A DNA stretch of 64,000 nt from Neonectria sp. B-13 (Eukaryota; Ascomycota; Sordariomycetes; Hypocreales; Nectriaceae). The notes under the pieces were generated by a model, which was not told the origin of the DNA, ran no database searches, and was given only the letters and a program-made list of their open reading frames with translations. The stretch spans positions 620,001 through 684,000 of the forward strand of contig NOKP01000026.1 of assembly GCA_002682825.1 (NCBI GenBank). Direction: 5' to 3'. A program made the translations under genes and the position numbers. Shown in pieces: positions 22,775 through 33,357 of this stretch (within the stretch, counting starts at the first letter, position 1; each line of letters starts with the position of its first letter).

Positions 22775-24218
22775 TCATCGCCAGAACGGAGCTAGTTTTC
22801 CGAAACATCCCTCGTCTGTTTCAGAAGGCAGCGGAGCTTGGCATTCCGTTTCCAACTCCAAGCCTTGGGATTCTTCGACCCTTTGGCCACCGGAAGACCA
22901 CACACGCCGCTCGTCGTGCCATTTTTGAGACCGATGCAGAGCTCTAGTATGCGTGGGATTCAAGAACCATTCCTCATCCAGTAGTATCTCGTCAGCCTGT
23001 TCCCCAAGCTCATCCCAAGTTGGAAAGTGTGGACCCGCGCTAGAGGATGGATAGAATCGGGCGTCATCGAGAAATACCCACGCCCGTTGTCGGTATATAT
23101 TCCGGTGCAGGGAGAAGGAGTCGGATATACGAGGGTAAAGCACCTGGTACATGCCTGGGCCGTCCTTGTAGTGCTTATCCTCCATGTCCTCGGGGTTTTG
23201 GTCAAGATAAAGGCCATCGGGGTGCAGCATATAGTATGAAAAGCCTGGCTGCCTCGTTTTATATGAGTCCACGAACCACCTCTTGAGGCGACCCCGCTCG
23301 TGCCGTCCGGCTGTGGCAGATCTGAGAAGAGTGGTGGCAAGATCGAAGCCGAAGCACGCCAGCGCTGGTGAAATTGGAACCATGTTGCCCTTCAGGCCCA
23401 TATCGAAGGCGTAGGCATCAGCGTTGGCGTAGAGACTATCTGGGTATAGCAACCCGGTTGTGTGAGAAGAAAGAGAACCCGCGGGGATATCTGGTAGCCA
23501 TGAATCGCTGCACTGGGCAAACATGGCTCCGTAAAGGGACTCTAGATATTTGTGGACGCATTGGATGGCCTCTCGCTCTGACGGCTGAAACCTCTGGCCC
23601 CCGTACTTATACAGTGGCTTCCGGTCCCATAGAATTCCATTCTTTTGAGGGGGGTGACGTATCTTACAAAGAAGCTCATATCGTATAAATGCTCTTAGAA
23701 GTCGTTTCCTCTCTGGATCTGTAAGATCGGCCGCGTCGAATCTGGTACTGACTTTCTGACCCTTGAACATCAAATGGCTTCGGGTCAATGATAAGTCAGA
23801 AAGGCAGAGATACTCCCCGAGGGGGAAAGACAGCGGTAGCCTTGGTAAGGTAGTCCTCGATGAATAGTAGTAGTCGGCTATGTATTTTGTCGAGTTCGTC
23901 AATGAGTCTGTGATCATGCTTCTTGAAAGGATTAGGGAGCTGTCGCGCTGCCCACGAGTCAAAATGGCCGCGAGTCAAGGTCGAGTACACACCGGAAGTA
24001 TCCCAGGAAGGAAATAGAATGATTCCCATGGCATCTTGCATCATGTCATTATCGAGGTCGGAGGCAAGCAATGTCCGCGTGATGTATGCTTTCGATGCAG
24101 CGTATTGTCCGAGCATGACGGGCGAGGCCTGGACGAACTGCAATATAGAGCGCTTCGAACGAAGCCGGATGAAGATTTTCAGACGGAGCTCTGGGGGCAG
24201 CTTGTTGAAAGGATCCAT
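22775..24218 (-). pseudogene. F-box protein gene with a +1 frameshift
   Basis: The minus-strand frame starts at ATG 24218 with a clear F-box (MDPFNKLPPELRLKIFIRLR, then SILQFVQASPVM) and runs about 133 aa to FPPR near 23820. There it enters a short wrong-frame tail and stops at about 23796. The next frame continues immediately with matching sequence (EYLCLSDLSLTRSH, FKGQKVSTRFDAADLTDPER) for about 347 aa to 22775. A single extra base in the G run at plus 23815-23818, or in the neighbouring 5-base run at 23821-23825, accounts for the switch. The joined product would be about 480 aa, typical of large fungal F-box proteins. It is either a recent frameshift or an assembly error in a homopolymer. 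Confidence 0.8.
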
Positions 24219-25801
24219 CTTGGTGAGCTCTCTATCGACCTCGGGTCTGGAAGGCTGGAGACTCCAATGTCTGAGCGAAGTCCAAGTAATGAGTTGGGGT
24301 GATCCTGGACAGCGAATCCGTTGTATCGCAGACGGAATCAATCGGTAGAACGGTTTGCTATATTACCCGCGTGATTTGAACAGAGGGACGACTGTTGTTT
24401 TGTTGGGTGATTCAAATCGTTCAGAGCGGAGAGTGAAGATTGGGAAAATTTGACGGGCCTGATTCAATTTATACTCATTGTTTCGGAGAAAGCTGCCGCT
24501 CAAGGTTTGCTCTGACTCAGACGCGGGCGAAAGGGTGATAATCGGCAAGCAGCGACAATGAACTCTATGGGTTGTCGGTTCCGATGAACGAACGTCGAGC
24601 TTGTTCTCGGTCCTTTGGTTATTGGCACGTTCGATCTCAGATTTCGCCACTGGGACGGACCGAAGCAGGTTACTGAACCAATGTTCACCCACATGGGCCA
24701 CATATGTCTTCGTGGAGGCGTTGGTGCGAGGTTTGTGGGTCTTTCAAGCCCTGGACACTTTGCTTAGGAGGCTCAGTTTGCATGGCGCTGCCAGCAAAGA
24801 AAGGGGCGAAATCCAGATCCTCAACGTGGTTGGAGGTTGTGTGGTGGTTGTGTGGTGGTTGAGAAGGGGTCTCAGAAGAATGTACGGTCGGGCAAGCGCT
24901 CATGGGGCCCAGCGTAGAAATTCGGCCCAACGACTGGGGGCCCAATCGTCAAATACAGTGTTGTACCTGCGGCGGTTCCCCTCTGCAAGGATGGTTGGTT
25001 TGTTGTTAATTCGAGTTGTCGACCCAGGGTTGGGGAACACGCTGCAGACTGAAGTCTCGCGTGAAGGCCCCGGCCCCCAGCGTTGTTGTCCCTCAACAAC
25101 CCAAATAGCCAGTAGAAGGTGAAAGAATGTTGGAGGTGATGAGACCGGGGAGTTCGATTCAACTGAAGCCGGTTGGCGGTGATCGAGGTGAAAATGAGAG
25201 GAATGACGAAACTCTGTTCAAAGTATCTCTTCGCTGAAAGCACGGCGAAATATCTTCGGACTCGTCTCGCGGCTCGTCTCGTGGCACATCTTGCGGCTCA
25301 TGCCGGCCGGTGTAGTGCTCGCGGCTCATGGGTAATGACGTTCGGGGGCTTTTCGTTCGTAGCGATTGGCTGCTGATGGCTGCTGATCACCGAGGGTGGA
25401 GTCGTGGACGGTTGACAGGCTGATTGCCAGTTGGTGGTTGCTGATAGCAAGAGCAAAAGAGCGGACCGATATTCGACAGCTGAGGGGCGAGATGCGATGC
25501 GATAAAGTGAGGCGTTGCGAGAGGAGGCTGGCTGCTGGTTGCTGACCGACGATGACAGTGACGGTCAGGGGGTGATGTTAATGGTGGTGGGAATAGGTAT
25601 TCAGATGGTGGATAGGTGATAAAACAGCAAGAGGCGTCGACGGGGACCGATGGAATAGCCGGGCTATAAGGAGCTGGTGGCTGATCACAATGGTTGATGT
25701 GCTGGCTGCTGGCTAACGGTTGATAGCAAGAGCTGACGGCGGCGGTTGATGCAGCAGCAGCGTCTAGTAGACATTTCTTATGGCGGCGGATGGAAGGGAT
25801 A

Positions 25802-25838
25802 GCTAATGGTTAATGGTTAATAGTTAATAGTTAATAGG
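25802..25838. repeat. Heptanucleotide microsatellite (GGTTAAT / AGTTAAT)
   Basis: About five tandem copies of a 7 bp unit, two as GGTTAAT and then AGTTAAT variants. It is short and internal, and differs from the fungal telomere repeat TTAGGG. Confidence 0.6.
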
Positions 25839-26139
25839 TACTAGGTAGTACTCTAGTATTTGTAGACTAGGAAGTGCCTTGAGCAACTGGTGGGGTCTGC
25901 TTGAGATGGGATGAATGGACCTCCGTCCAGCGGATGGTTGAGTTCGTCTTGGCCTCCTTGCTTTTTCGTAATCGCATTGCATGCAGCAAGGAGTTAATCG
26001 TCGACACTGCGTAGAAGTGCGAACTCATCGTCGACGTTCTCGACTTGGTCATTACCACCAATCCAGGTGTTGAAGGGAGTCGTCAACCGTCAGACTTCAA
26101 GACCTTCAGACAAAACTGGATTCAGGGTTGAGGAAAATA

Positions 26140-26262
26140 TTACTAGTATTAATACTACCTAATACTAAACTAAATACTAAGGGTATTAGTTAGTATTAGT
26201 TTTAGTATTAGTGCTAAGAGTATTAGCATTAGCATTAACTAAACTACTTAGTATTAGTTTCC
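26140..26262. repeat. TAGTATTA-type low-complexity sequence
   Basis: Interleaved TAGTATTA, TAATACTA and AGCATTA words on both strands, able to form AT-rich hairpins. It looks like a small island of decayed repeat. Confidence 0.5.
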
Positions 26263-26529
26263 GGCCCTAGCTAGGTTTGACCGCATTAAAGGTGTCTGGA
26301 AACGGCTCGTTCGAAATCGAGGTGTCGAGGGCTGGAAGCCCCATCGTGGCAAGGTGGGCTCGGTCGGCGCCGGACATGGTGGTGGGGGCTGATCTTATTG
26401 GAATGGCGTATTAAAGTAATGTTTCGATAATCAGATGCCAACAAGAACTCTGTCAAAACGGTTTGAGATGGATGTCTAGACGAAGTTCTACCACCTTGGT
26501 TCTTTGATCGCACTGCTATCTTCCCAGCC

Positions 26530-26846
26530 AGTGGCATGCAGATGCTGGCGACGTTGCTGTTACAGGACTGGAGGCTGCACGAGGCCTGGCCCTCGAGACG
26601 AAGCAGAAGATCGAGCTGGACGTACCTGGGCCAAGGGATGCTGCAATTAAGAAGTACAGTGCGTGGCAGTGTTAGCAAGTACAATACGAGGAAATCAAGT
26701 CAGAGTACCGCAAGGCGTGCTGCGTGGCGATGACGGACGGACTGAACCTCGAACAGCTGCACAAGGGCCAGGAGGCAGACTTTATCATCAAGAAGGGAGT
26801 AAAGCGAGGAATTGCTATACGGTTCATTAGAGACATTGGCCCATGA
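26530..26846 (+). pseudogene. Decayed coding relic of an unnamed fungal module
   Basis: One plus frame (codons TGG CAT GCA GAT GCT from about 26528) reads ETKQKIELDVPGPRDAAIKK, then a TAG, then YEEIKSEYRKACCVAMTDG, NLEQLHKGQEADFIIKKG and RGIAIRFIRDIGP before TGA 26844-26846. The composition and the VPGPRDAA / GVKRGIA words look like a C-terminal module I have seen in uncharacterised fungal proteins; no function is known to me. The frame is open apart from one stop. Upstream it quickly decays. Confidence 0.45.
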
Positions 26847-27199
26847 GTTGCGCAGCAAAAGAGCAGTGAAGTTCCAAGCCAGGTGTGGGGAGTTCGTAGT
26901 TCTGCATCGCAGGCGTTAATTGGGTTCTATCTATTCTGAAACAACGACGAAGGGAAGAAGAAGGCCTCGTTTCTGCATGGAGGGTTTGCCATCCAAGTAG
27001 CCAGTTGACAATTGTTTCTGTCTTCACATCTTGCAGGACTATTGGATGTTGTAGTGGAACGAAGCTTGGGTCCCATGCACACAAAGAATCCTTTAAATAC
27101 TTTACGAATCTATCAACTTCCATGAAGCTTCACTCGAGACCGTCAGCATAGAGATGCACCTATACAGATGCCGTGCTATAGCTATGACATGCGCTAGAA
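26847..27199. other. Intergenic region with a 98-codon minus frame
   Basis: A minus frame with an ATG at 27123 runs to 26827, overlaps the relic on the other strand, and has no recognised domain. It lies just downstream of the SDR gene. Not called as a gene. Confidence 0.35.
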
Positions 27200-28298
27200 T
27201 CACCATAGTCGGTAGCCACCGTCAACAACAATATCGGTACCGGTGGCGAAACTCGATGCATCGGAGGCAAGGTAAAGATAGACCCCCTGCATTTCTTCCA
27301 GACCACCTATACGCCTGGATACATTAGCATTAGATATAGCGCAATATCCGAGTTAAGGAATTAGCCTCACTTAAGAGGGGTTTTCTCCCTCAAGGAATCT
27401 TTCACATCTTCCGGGACCGATCCTGTAAGCCCACTCTCGATGAACCCAGGCGACACGGTGTTTGCGCGAGCAAAATCAAACCATTCAATGGCAAGAGATT
27501 TGCCTATAAATAAAATCCGAGGTTAGAGGTCTGTACTTGGCGTAAAACAGGCAAAGGGGGCTGTCGGCAGAATCTTACACATATGAATGACGCCAGCCTT
27601 GGACGCGTTGTAAGCGGTTTGAATGTGAGGAAAGTTAACAATGTGGCCGCTCATACTCGCGGTCGCAACAAAGCTGCCCTTGCAGAAACCGTCAAGCTTG
27701 TTCCCGTCTACGGTTGTCTGTTCCTTTGCCTGTCGCCGCCAGTGTGACCCGGCTGCTCGAGCACAGTAGTACACGCTGTCCAGATTTGTTGCCATGACCT
27801 CGCGATAATGTGCAATACTACTATCAAGAACAGAAGTTTCGTTCCCTATTTCAAGCCAGTCAATCGATCAATGACTCAACCCCAGAGGCCGGAACCAGAT
27901 GGTTCAATTTGTTTTGAAGAGCTTACACGAAATGCCGCTATTAGCTATGAAGCAGTCTAGCCGGCCGTTGAAGTCCCGGACCACCTGGTCGACAGTAGAC
28001 TCAACATTGTCTGCTTGGGTAACGTCGACGCAATATGCACTGCCTGGATGAGCACGGGGCTTTGGGTCAGCAATGTTTAGGACTCGGGACAACGCATATG
28101 CTGACATTTGACATTGTAATCGTCTGCCACGCGTTTGGCGGTTTCGAGTGCTGAGTTGTTGCTATGGTACAAGATTGCTACATTAGCACCGGCTTCAGCC
28201 AAGGCTTCGACTATGGCAAGTCCGAGACCAGACGCAGCGCCCGATACGATGGCAGTTCTGCCTTTAAGCGAAAATTGCGTGAAGACTTTTGGCGGCAT
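27200..28298 (-). CDS. NADP-dependent short-chain dehydrogenase (sorbose reductase / mannitol dehydrogenase-like)
   Basis: Cytosolic SDR of 274 aa. Five exons on the minus strand: 28298-28106, 28043-27927, 27845-27579, 27503-27371 and 27314-27200, with introns of 56-81 bp. The cofactor motif is near the N-terminus ([14 protein letters not shown]). Downstream are the NAG-like block IANSG, the catalytic Ser in [13 protein letters not shown], and YNASK with the catalytic Tyr and Lys. The C-terminal SPGFIESGL and [11 protein letters not shown] blocks are complete. The family reduces ketoses such as L-sorbose or fructose with NADPH; the substrate here is inferred from resemblance only. The length is standard and the gene appears functional, unlike several neighbours. 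Confidence 0.92.
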
Positions 28299-29676
28299 AT
28301 TTGAAGACTGGGACGTGGCTTTTGTGTTTATTGGCTGCGGGTGGTCAAATGAATGTGTCCCCCTGGCGATTTGGTGTATATCGTGAGCTAGAACGGAAGG
28401 TGAGGCATCTAAATCGGATCGAAGTACCTATACATATTCAATGTTGAGATGCTCTGGACCATAGTTGGTCCGACCCCGTAATGACAAGGGAGGCTGGGAT
28501 ACCAACACACCAAAAGGCCCCTCGGAAGGTAGCATGCTTCCGTGCCATTGCTCCATCTTCCGAGTCGAAAAAGAAGGAGGCCCTCCCTCCATCGCCGCAG
28601 ATATGTTTTTACATTTAGTATCCGTACAGATCGACACGCTATCCTACCTCGGTAATGCGCCAATACTTTTAATCGCACCTCGTCGCCGGTCTGTCTTATA
28701 TTAAAAAGTGACCCCCAGAAAAAGAATCTCCTGTTACTGCAACCCCGCACCAAAACCACCAACCCCACCTCCAGCTGCCCCGCGGCAACGGGACGGAGAC
28801 CCTCCACCGCAGACGATACCGGAACAGCAATTGCGGTGCTTGTCTCGCGTGAGTCAAGAATTCTCGTTCTTGATGACGGCCGTCCAGAGCTGAGCTGGTG
28901 CCGCTCTCGCCTGAGCTTGGGCTGAGGAACCCAAAATCTAGGCTGAAGTCGGCTGAGCGCGGGCTGAGCTTGGGCTGAGGCGCCTGCGGGGGGCCACTTT
29001 TGGGGTCGCATGTAGTGATGAAGGAGAAATACCCAAACCCTCCCTTGTTCATTCGCGGGCTGTGCAACTCAGCCTCACCGGGCCCTAGATATTGGAAAGT
29101 TAGTGGCACTACTCTGACGCCCAAGTTTGAAAATTATGAACAAACTCGGAAAGAGACCATTGGTACTCACAACCAAAACCCAAAGCAATTCAAGCCTGCC
29201 TTACTAGATAGACGTCTCTATGCCGGTCGTAGATAGATTACCGACTAGCGTCTTCCACCGCACGACTGAATGAATCTATTAGAGAGTGTCTTTATTTCAG
29301 TGAGCAAACCATTTGTCTATATCCGGCGCAGGTAGGCGGCTAGGAACCATTTTTCGAAATACGCGTACCTCTCAAATAAGTTTCCAACACTGGCAGAGAA
29401 GCCATGTGGCCCATTAGAGCGACCTAGCCGATACAACCAACACATCGTTTCATCTAAGATATGACCTCTTTCGGCCTCGTTCCTGATTTGTTCCTCTCAT
29501 GGTCCCTCTTCAGAGGCCCGTTTTGAAGTGGAAAAACGAGCGTCTAACCGCCCAAGTCCATTTCGTGGTATTTAAACACCAGACAGCCCGGCTGGCGATG
29601 ACTGACCACTTGGTAACCACCGGATATCCCATCCAGGATCAAAACACCAATCACAAGGATATCGACTCGCAGCACG
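28299..29676. other. Intergenic region with short GC-rich repeats
   Basis: No supported gene. Words CTGAGCTTGGGCTGAGG recur at about 28909-28925 and 28964-28980, with related CTGAGC words between. The open frames on both strands here (28409-29011, 28696-29124) are artefacts of this GC-rich repeat sequence. Confidence 0.45.
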
Positions 29677-31635
29677 ATGCATATGAGATCCGACAACAGC
29701 CCTCTCTGCAAACGGTGTCGAAAGATCAACTTGGACGCTGTCTTCCGCAAAACCCACCTCACAAAGGTCGGGGAAGCAATTCTTGGCTGGAAAAGCCCGA
29801 TTGACCGGGCTAACTTCGACAACTGTCCATTATGTCAGCTGATTATGAAAAGTTTCAATTTGTCCAAAGAAGTAATGTGCAAAAACAAAGAGCCACTTCG
29901 ATCATTCTCCAGCAGACGGGTTCCAAAGCAAGGATGGGCATCGATCGATACGACCATCCTATCGCTGGGCCGAGGCCAGGACTGCGGTGCACCTTACCTA
30001 GTTTCCCAACCTAAAGGCAGAGAAATCGTCCGTCTCTTGGGATCCCATGTTGATTTCAACGTCATCAGATGCTGGCTGCGGTACTGCGAGGCTCAACATG
30101 TAAAGACTTGCGCTTCAGTTCGCGACAAGGCAGAATTGAATTCGATCCTTTCTCTCAAATTCATCGACTGCGACACAAACACGATTGTTCCTGCAAACGG
30201 GATGCCATATGCCGCTCTTAGCTATCTCTGGGGAGGTGGACTCAATGTTACCGTCCCCTTTGTCACCTCGTTACCTGCCGACATGCCCAGAACCATCAAA
30301 GATGCCATGACGGCGACACGAGCTATGGGATTCAGATACCTCTGGGTGGATCGATATTGCATCAACCAAAGCTGTCAAGAGGAGGTTGCAGAACAAGTTC
30401 ACAAGATGGATCTTATCTACAACCATGCAGAGTTGACAATCATCGCAGCTGCCGGAAAGGACGCCGATTATGGCCTCCCTGGTGTTTTTCCTAGACATGT
30501 GGTCCAACCATCCGCGAGGATAGGAAGGCATTTCCTAGTGTCTTCAATGTGCGACCCTCGTTTGTTCATCAAGTACTCTGCATGGAATGAAAGAGGTTGG
30601 ACGTATCAAGAGGGGCTGCTCTCTCGGAGACGATTGGTTTTCACGCGCGACCAAGTCTACTTTGAGTGCTGCGGAATGTACTGCTGCGAGTCGCTGAACT
30701 TTCCGTTATCGGCGCTACATATACAAGACTCAAGCCGCTTCAAGGCCTCATTTTGTAGCGGAGTGAACCTAGGGGCATTCCCTCGGCAGCTCGGACGCAC
30801 AGAGTGGGAGGTTGTACAGCGAATCAACGAGTACAGCGCGAAGACACTCAGCAACCCCTCAGATATCTTGAATGGGGTGTCCGGCGTATTTCGAGCGTTG
30901 AAAAAGAGTCCACAAAAGATTCAACACTGCAAGGGCGTGCCTTTCCTTCCCCGACCACCCAAACCGACAGATCTGGGATGGGGTTATGCCCAGGAAATCC
31001 AAGAAATCTACAACTCTTACAAGTGGTCTCCAACTTTAGGCTTCTGCGCTGGACTCTGCTGGAATGTCAACAAGCCTTTAAAGCGGCGAACTGGCTTTCC
31101 AAGTTGGTCATGGACAGGCTGGGAGGGGGGCATCGAATGGGGATTCGCAGAGTGGCAATGGAGGCAGCTCCAAAGCATTTCAGACGTTCAATTCAAAGTC
31201 CAGCTCGACTGCGGCAAGTGGTGTGGCTTGGATGAGTATTTTGAGATGTGCATTAACCTTAGTGTACCTATCTCGGACACACTTCTCCTCTCTGGTTTGG
31301 TCACACCCATTCGTCTTGTTAGTGGTCTGTTACATCTTCAATGGGATGGCAGAACAGTAACCAAAATTGAGGCCACATGCTTGACCAAGACTGGCACACT
31401 AGAGAACTGGACGTTCGTTGTTACGGCAGAAAGTCTAGATGTACAGGCTTTGGGTACGTGTTTGGCCATCGAGTTAGCTCGAGGACAGTGTCCCTACCCC
31501 GAACCATATCTGATGGTTGTTGCTGAGACAGAACGGGGGATCTACCAACGAATTGGATTCACTGGACTTTTTACAGGGACACCACTAAGGTTACCAAATC
31601 TTGCTAAGACGTGGATGGAGTTGCGGCTTCAATGA
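29677..31635 (+). CDS. HET-domain protein with Cys-rich N-terminus
   Basis: Single-exon protein of 652 aa starting at ATG 29677. The N-terminus has CKRCRKINLD and CPLCQLI, a Cys-rich lead common in this HET subfamily. The HET domain spans about residues 175-330: YAALSYLWGGG, then RTIKDAMTATRAMGFRYLWV, DRYCINQ, EQVHKMDLIYNHAELTIIAA and WNERGWTYQEGLLSRRRLVF. The usual second motif is DxxCIxQ; here it is DRYCINQ, compatible. The C-terminal half has no known domain. A role in heterokaryon incompatibility or cell death is inferred from the family. No decay seen. It lies 1.7 kb from the SNF2/NLR pair. Confidence 0.92.
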   Translation: MHMRSDNSPLCKRCRKINLDAVFRKTHLTKVGEAILGWKSPIDRANFDNCPLCQLIMKSFNLSKEVMCKNKEPLRSFSSRRVPKQGWASIDTTILSLGRGQDCGAPYLVSQPKGREIVRLLGSHVDFNVIRCWLRYCEAQHVKTCASVRDKAELNSILSLKFIDCDTNTIVPANGMPYAALSYLWGGGLNVTVPFVTSLPADMPRTIKDAMTATRAMGFRYLWVDRYCINQSCQEEVAEQVHKMDLIYNHAELTIIAAAGKDADYGLPGVFPRHVVQPSARIGRHFLVSSMCDPRLFIKYSAWNERGWTYQEGLLSRRRLVFTRDQVYFECCGMYCCESLNFPLSALHIQDSSRFKASFCSGVNLGAFPRQLGRTEWEVVQRINEYSAKTLSNPSDILNGVSGVFRALKKSPQKIQHCKGVPFLPRPPKPTDLGWGYAQEIQEIYNSYKWSPTLGFCAGLCWNVNKPLKRRTGFPSWSWTGWEGGIEWGFAEWQWRQLQSISDVQFKVQLDCGKWCGLDEYFEMCINLSVPISDTLLLSGLVTPIRLVSGLLHLQWDGRTVTKIEATCLTKTGTLENWTFVVTAESLDVQALGTCLAIELARGQCPYPEPYLMVVAETERGIYQRIGFTGLFTGTPLRLPNLAKTWMELRLQ

Positions 31636-33357
31636 CAGAAGGACTACTTTAGAGAGAAAGCGAGTAATGTCATGTGCGTGGTATCTTGGTCAGTGGGAGT
31701 CACTACAGTCCTTTTCAGCATCAAAGTCATTAGGTACATTTTCTCCTCCAATAGTCACAGGTTTCAAGTTCCATTGTTTCGGATGGAGGACTGAGTAATA
31801 TTAAGAGCACTCAACACACATGAAGGATGTAAATCACCTTCCACATGTAGTTTCGCGATGTCTTTGCTGAACGTATGCTACGGATTATGCTTAGAACGAA
31901 AATATGCGGCCGTGACCCTAGCTCACCATTCGAAGATAGTGTTTGACTCTACCAGTGCACCCCCAACAATCATATCGCCATCGCACTCCGGCTCCACGTC
32001 TTACCCCTCCGATGTAGATTGTCCTCTACAACTCGCCCGAAAGCCGGCGAAACATGTTTCTCTCAGCGCCGCGGCAGATTTTGAAACGTTCTACGACAGC
32101 AGACTCGCAGATAGTGTCGGGGCACGCCTAAACCTGGAGAGAGACTTGTAAAGCATCTTGATCTTGTTGCAATCATCCAGGAACATCATTGACAAACTTC
32201 ATCCCGGGCCTGTCGACAAAAGTTCGTCGCTAAATGCTCTTTGAAACTCAGCGGCGTAGCTTACAGATTGAAAAGAGCCCTGGCAGAGGCTGAAAAGCAG
32301 CAGAAACCCGAAACGAATATCTAGAGCCCGAAACTTCGCAGCGACAGCCCAAAACAGAAGAGAAGTTCTCGCGGGGCAAGGGCAAGGGAAGTAGGGATAC
32401 ATTTATTGAAGAGACAAAGCCGCACGACTTGAGGCGATGGCGACGGTGACGGCGACTAAACGAGCCTCCTATGCAATACAACTAAGTGTTATGTCTACTC
32501 AATCATGCTACTGCATTCACTTCGAACCCACCCTCGAAGTGCGGTTCAAGGAAACTATGTACACTCCACAACCGTCATTCAGGACGGCCCCGTTTACATA
32601 GCTCCCAAGGCCCCTTAATTCAGATGGACTCAAACCTGGACTGACAATTCTAACTCTTCTCTGCGAAGGTCTGGCCCTCGGCGAGCGGGACGTGGCCTCG
32701 ACATGTCTGTCATGTGTACGCCACGTCAAGGAACAAATGCCGGTCCCCCCACTCAGCTTCATCTCCCCATTGACCACTTTAGGATGTCTGGCACGCTCAG
32801 TTCTGAGATAGGAAATGCGATGACGTTGTTCAAGGGTTCTTCATCAGGACAAAGTTTCTGTATTCGCCCCCTGACGAAGGAGGCCTGGACTGTAAGATTT
32901 CCCCAGGAGCACTTGGGAGCAAAGCGAACAACGATGGCGCCTGACTCTGTAGGGGACTCAGTGGCGGGAAGGGCTGAGTGCGACCCTGTGCCTGTTTGAT
33001 GTCTATGGTGACAGTAGATATGTATGCTTCTGAGCTCATGATTCTTCTCTAGGGCACTGAGGTGTTCCTTTTCAAATAACGTTAGCTAGCACAATAATGA
33101 TCGGATCGAGGCGCGTCGGCAAGGAATCCAGCAATTTTGATGTCTTCACTGGTACATGAGGGTCACCTTAGAAACTCAAAGAGACTCTTTTCAAATATCA
33201 CAAAACCACTGCTCAACAAGCTTCTCGCGGCATAGTCATCAAAGGAGGATAGGCACTCATTCCCCTCTTGAAGTGGCTTGCTGGATCGATTGCAACTATC
33301 AGTATCAATATTACTCTCCCATAGATTTACCAAAACGAAGAAGCACTCCTTGACTCA
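31636..33357. other. Intergenic region
   Basis: About 1.7 kb with no supported gene; the small frames at 31858-32151 and 32703-32999 have no domain and atypical composition. Confidence 0.45.

Larger units (their letters stand above)
24219..26529. other. Low-information intergenic region
   Basis: About 2.3 kb without a supported gene. It includes G/T-rich simple sequence at about 24826-24862, repeated GGCTGCTG words near 25371-25390, a TTAATAG/TTAATGG microsatellite at 25802-25838, and TAGTATTA-type low complexity at about 26140-26262. Confidence 0.5.

Noticed and set aside
24601..25122. 173-codon plus frame
   Set aside because: G/T-rich low-complexity DNA; no conserved motif.
25140..25180. 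tRNA-like GTTCGATTC word
   Set aside because: No matching acceptor stem, D-arm or anticodon arm around it.
25802..25838. Possible internal telomere repeat
   Set aside because: Unit is GGTTAAT/AGTTAAT, not TTAGGG, and only about five copies.
28409..29124. Long frames of 200 and 142 codons
   Set aside because: Composition follows GC-rich CTGAGC repeats; overlapping on both strands with no domain.
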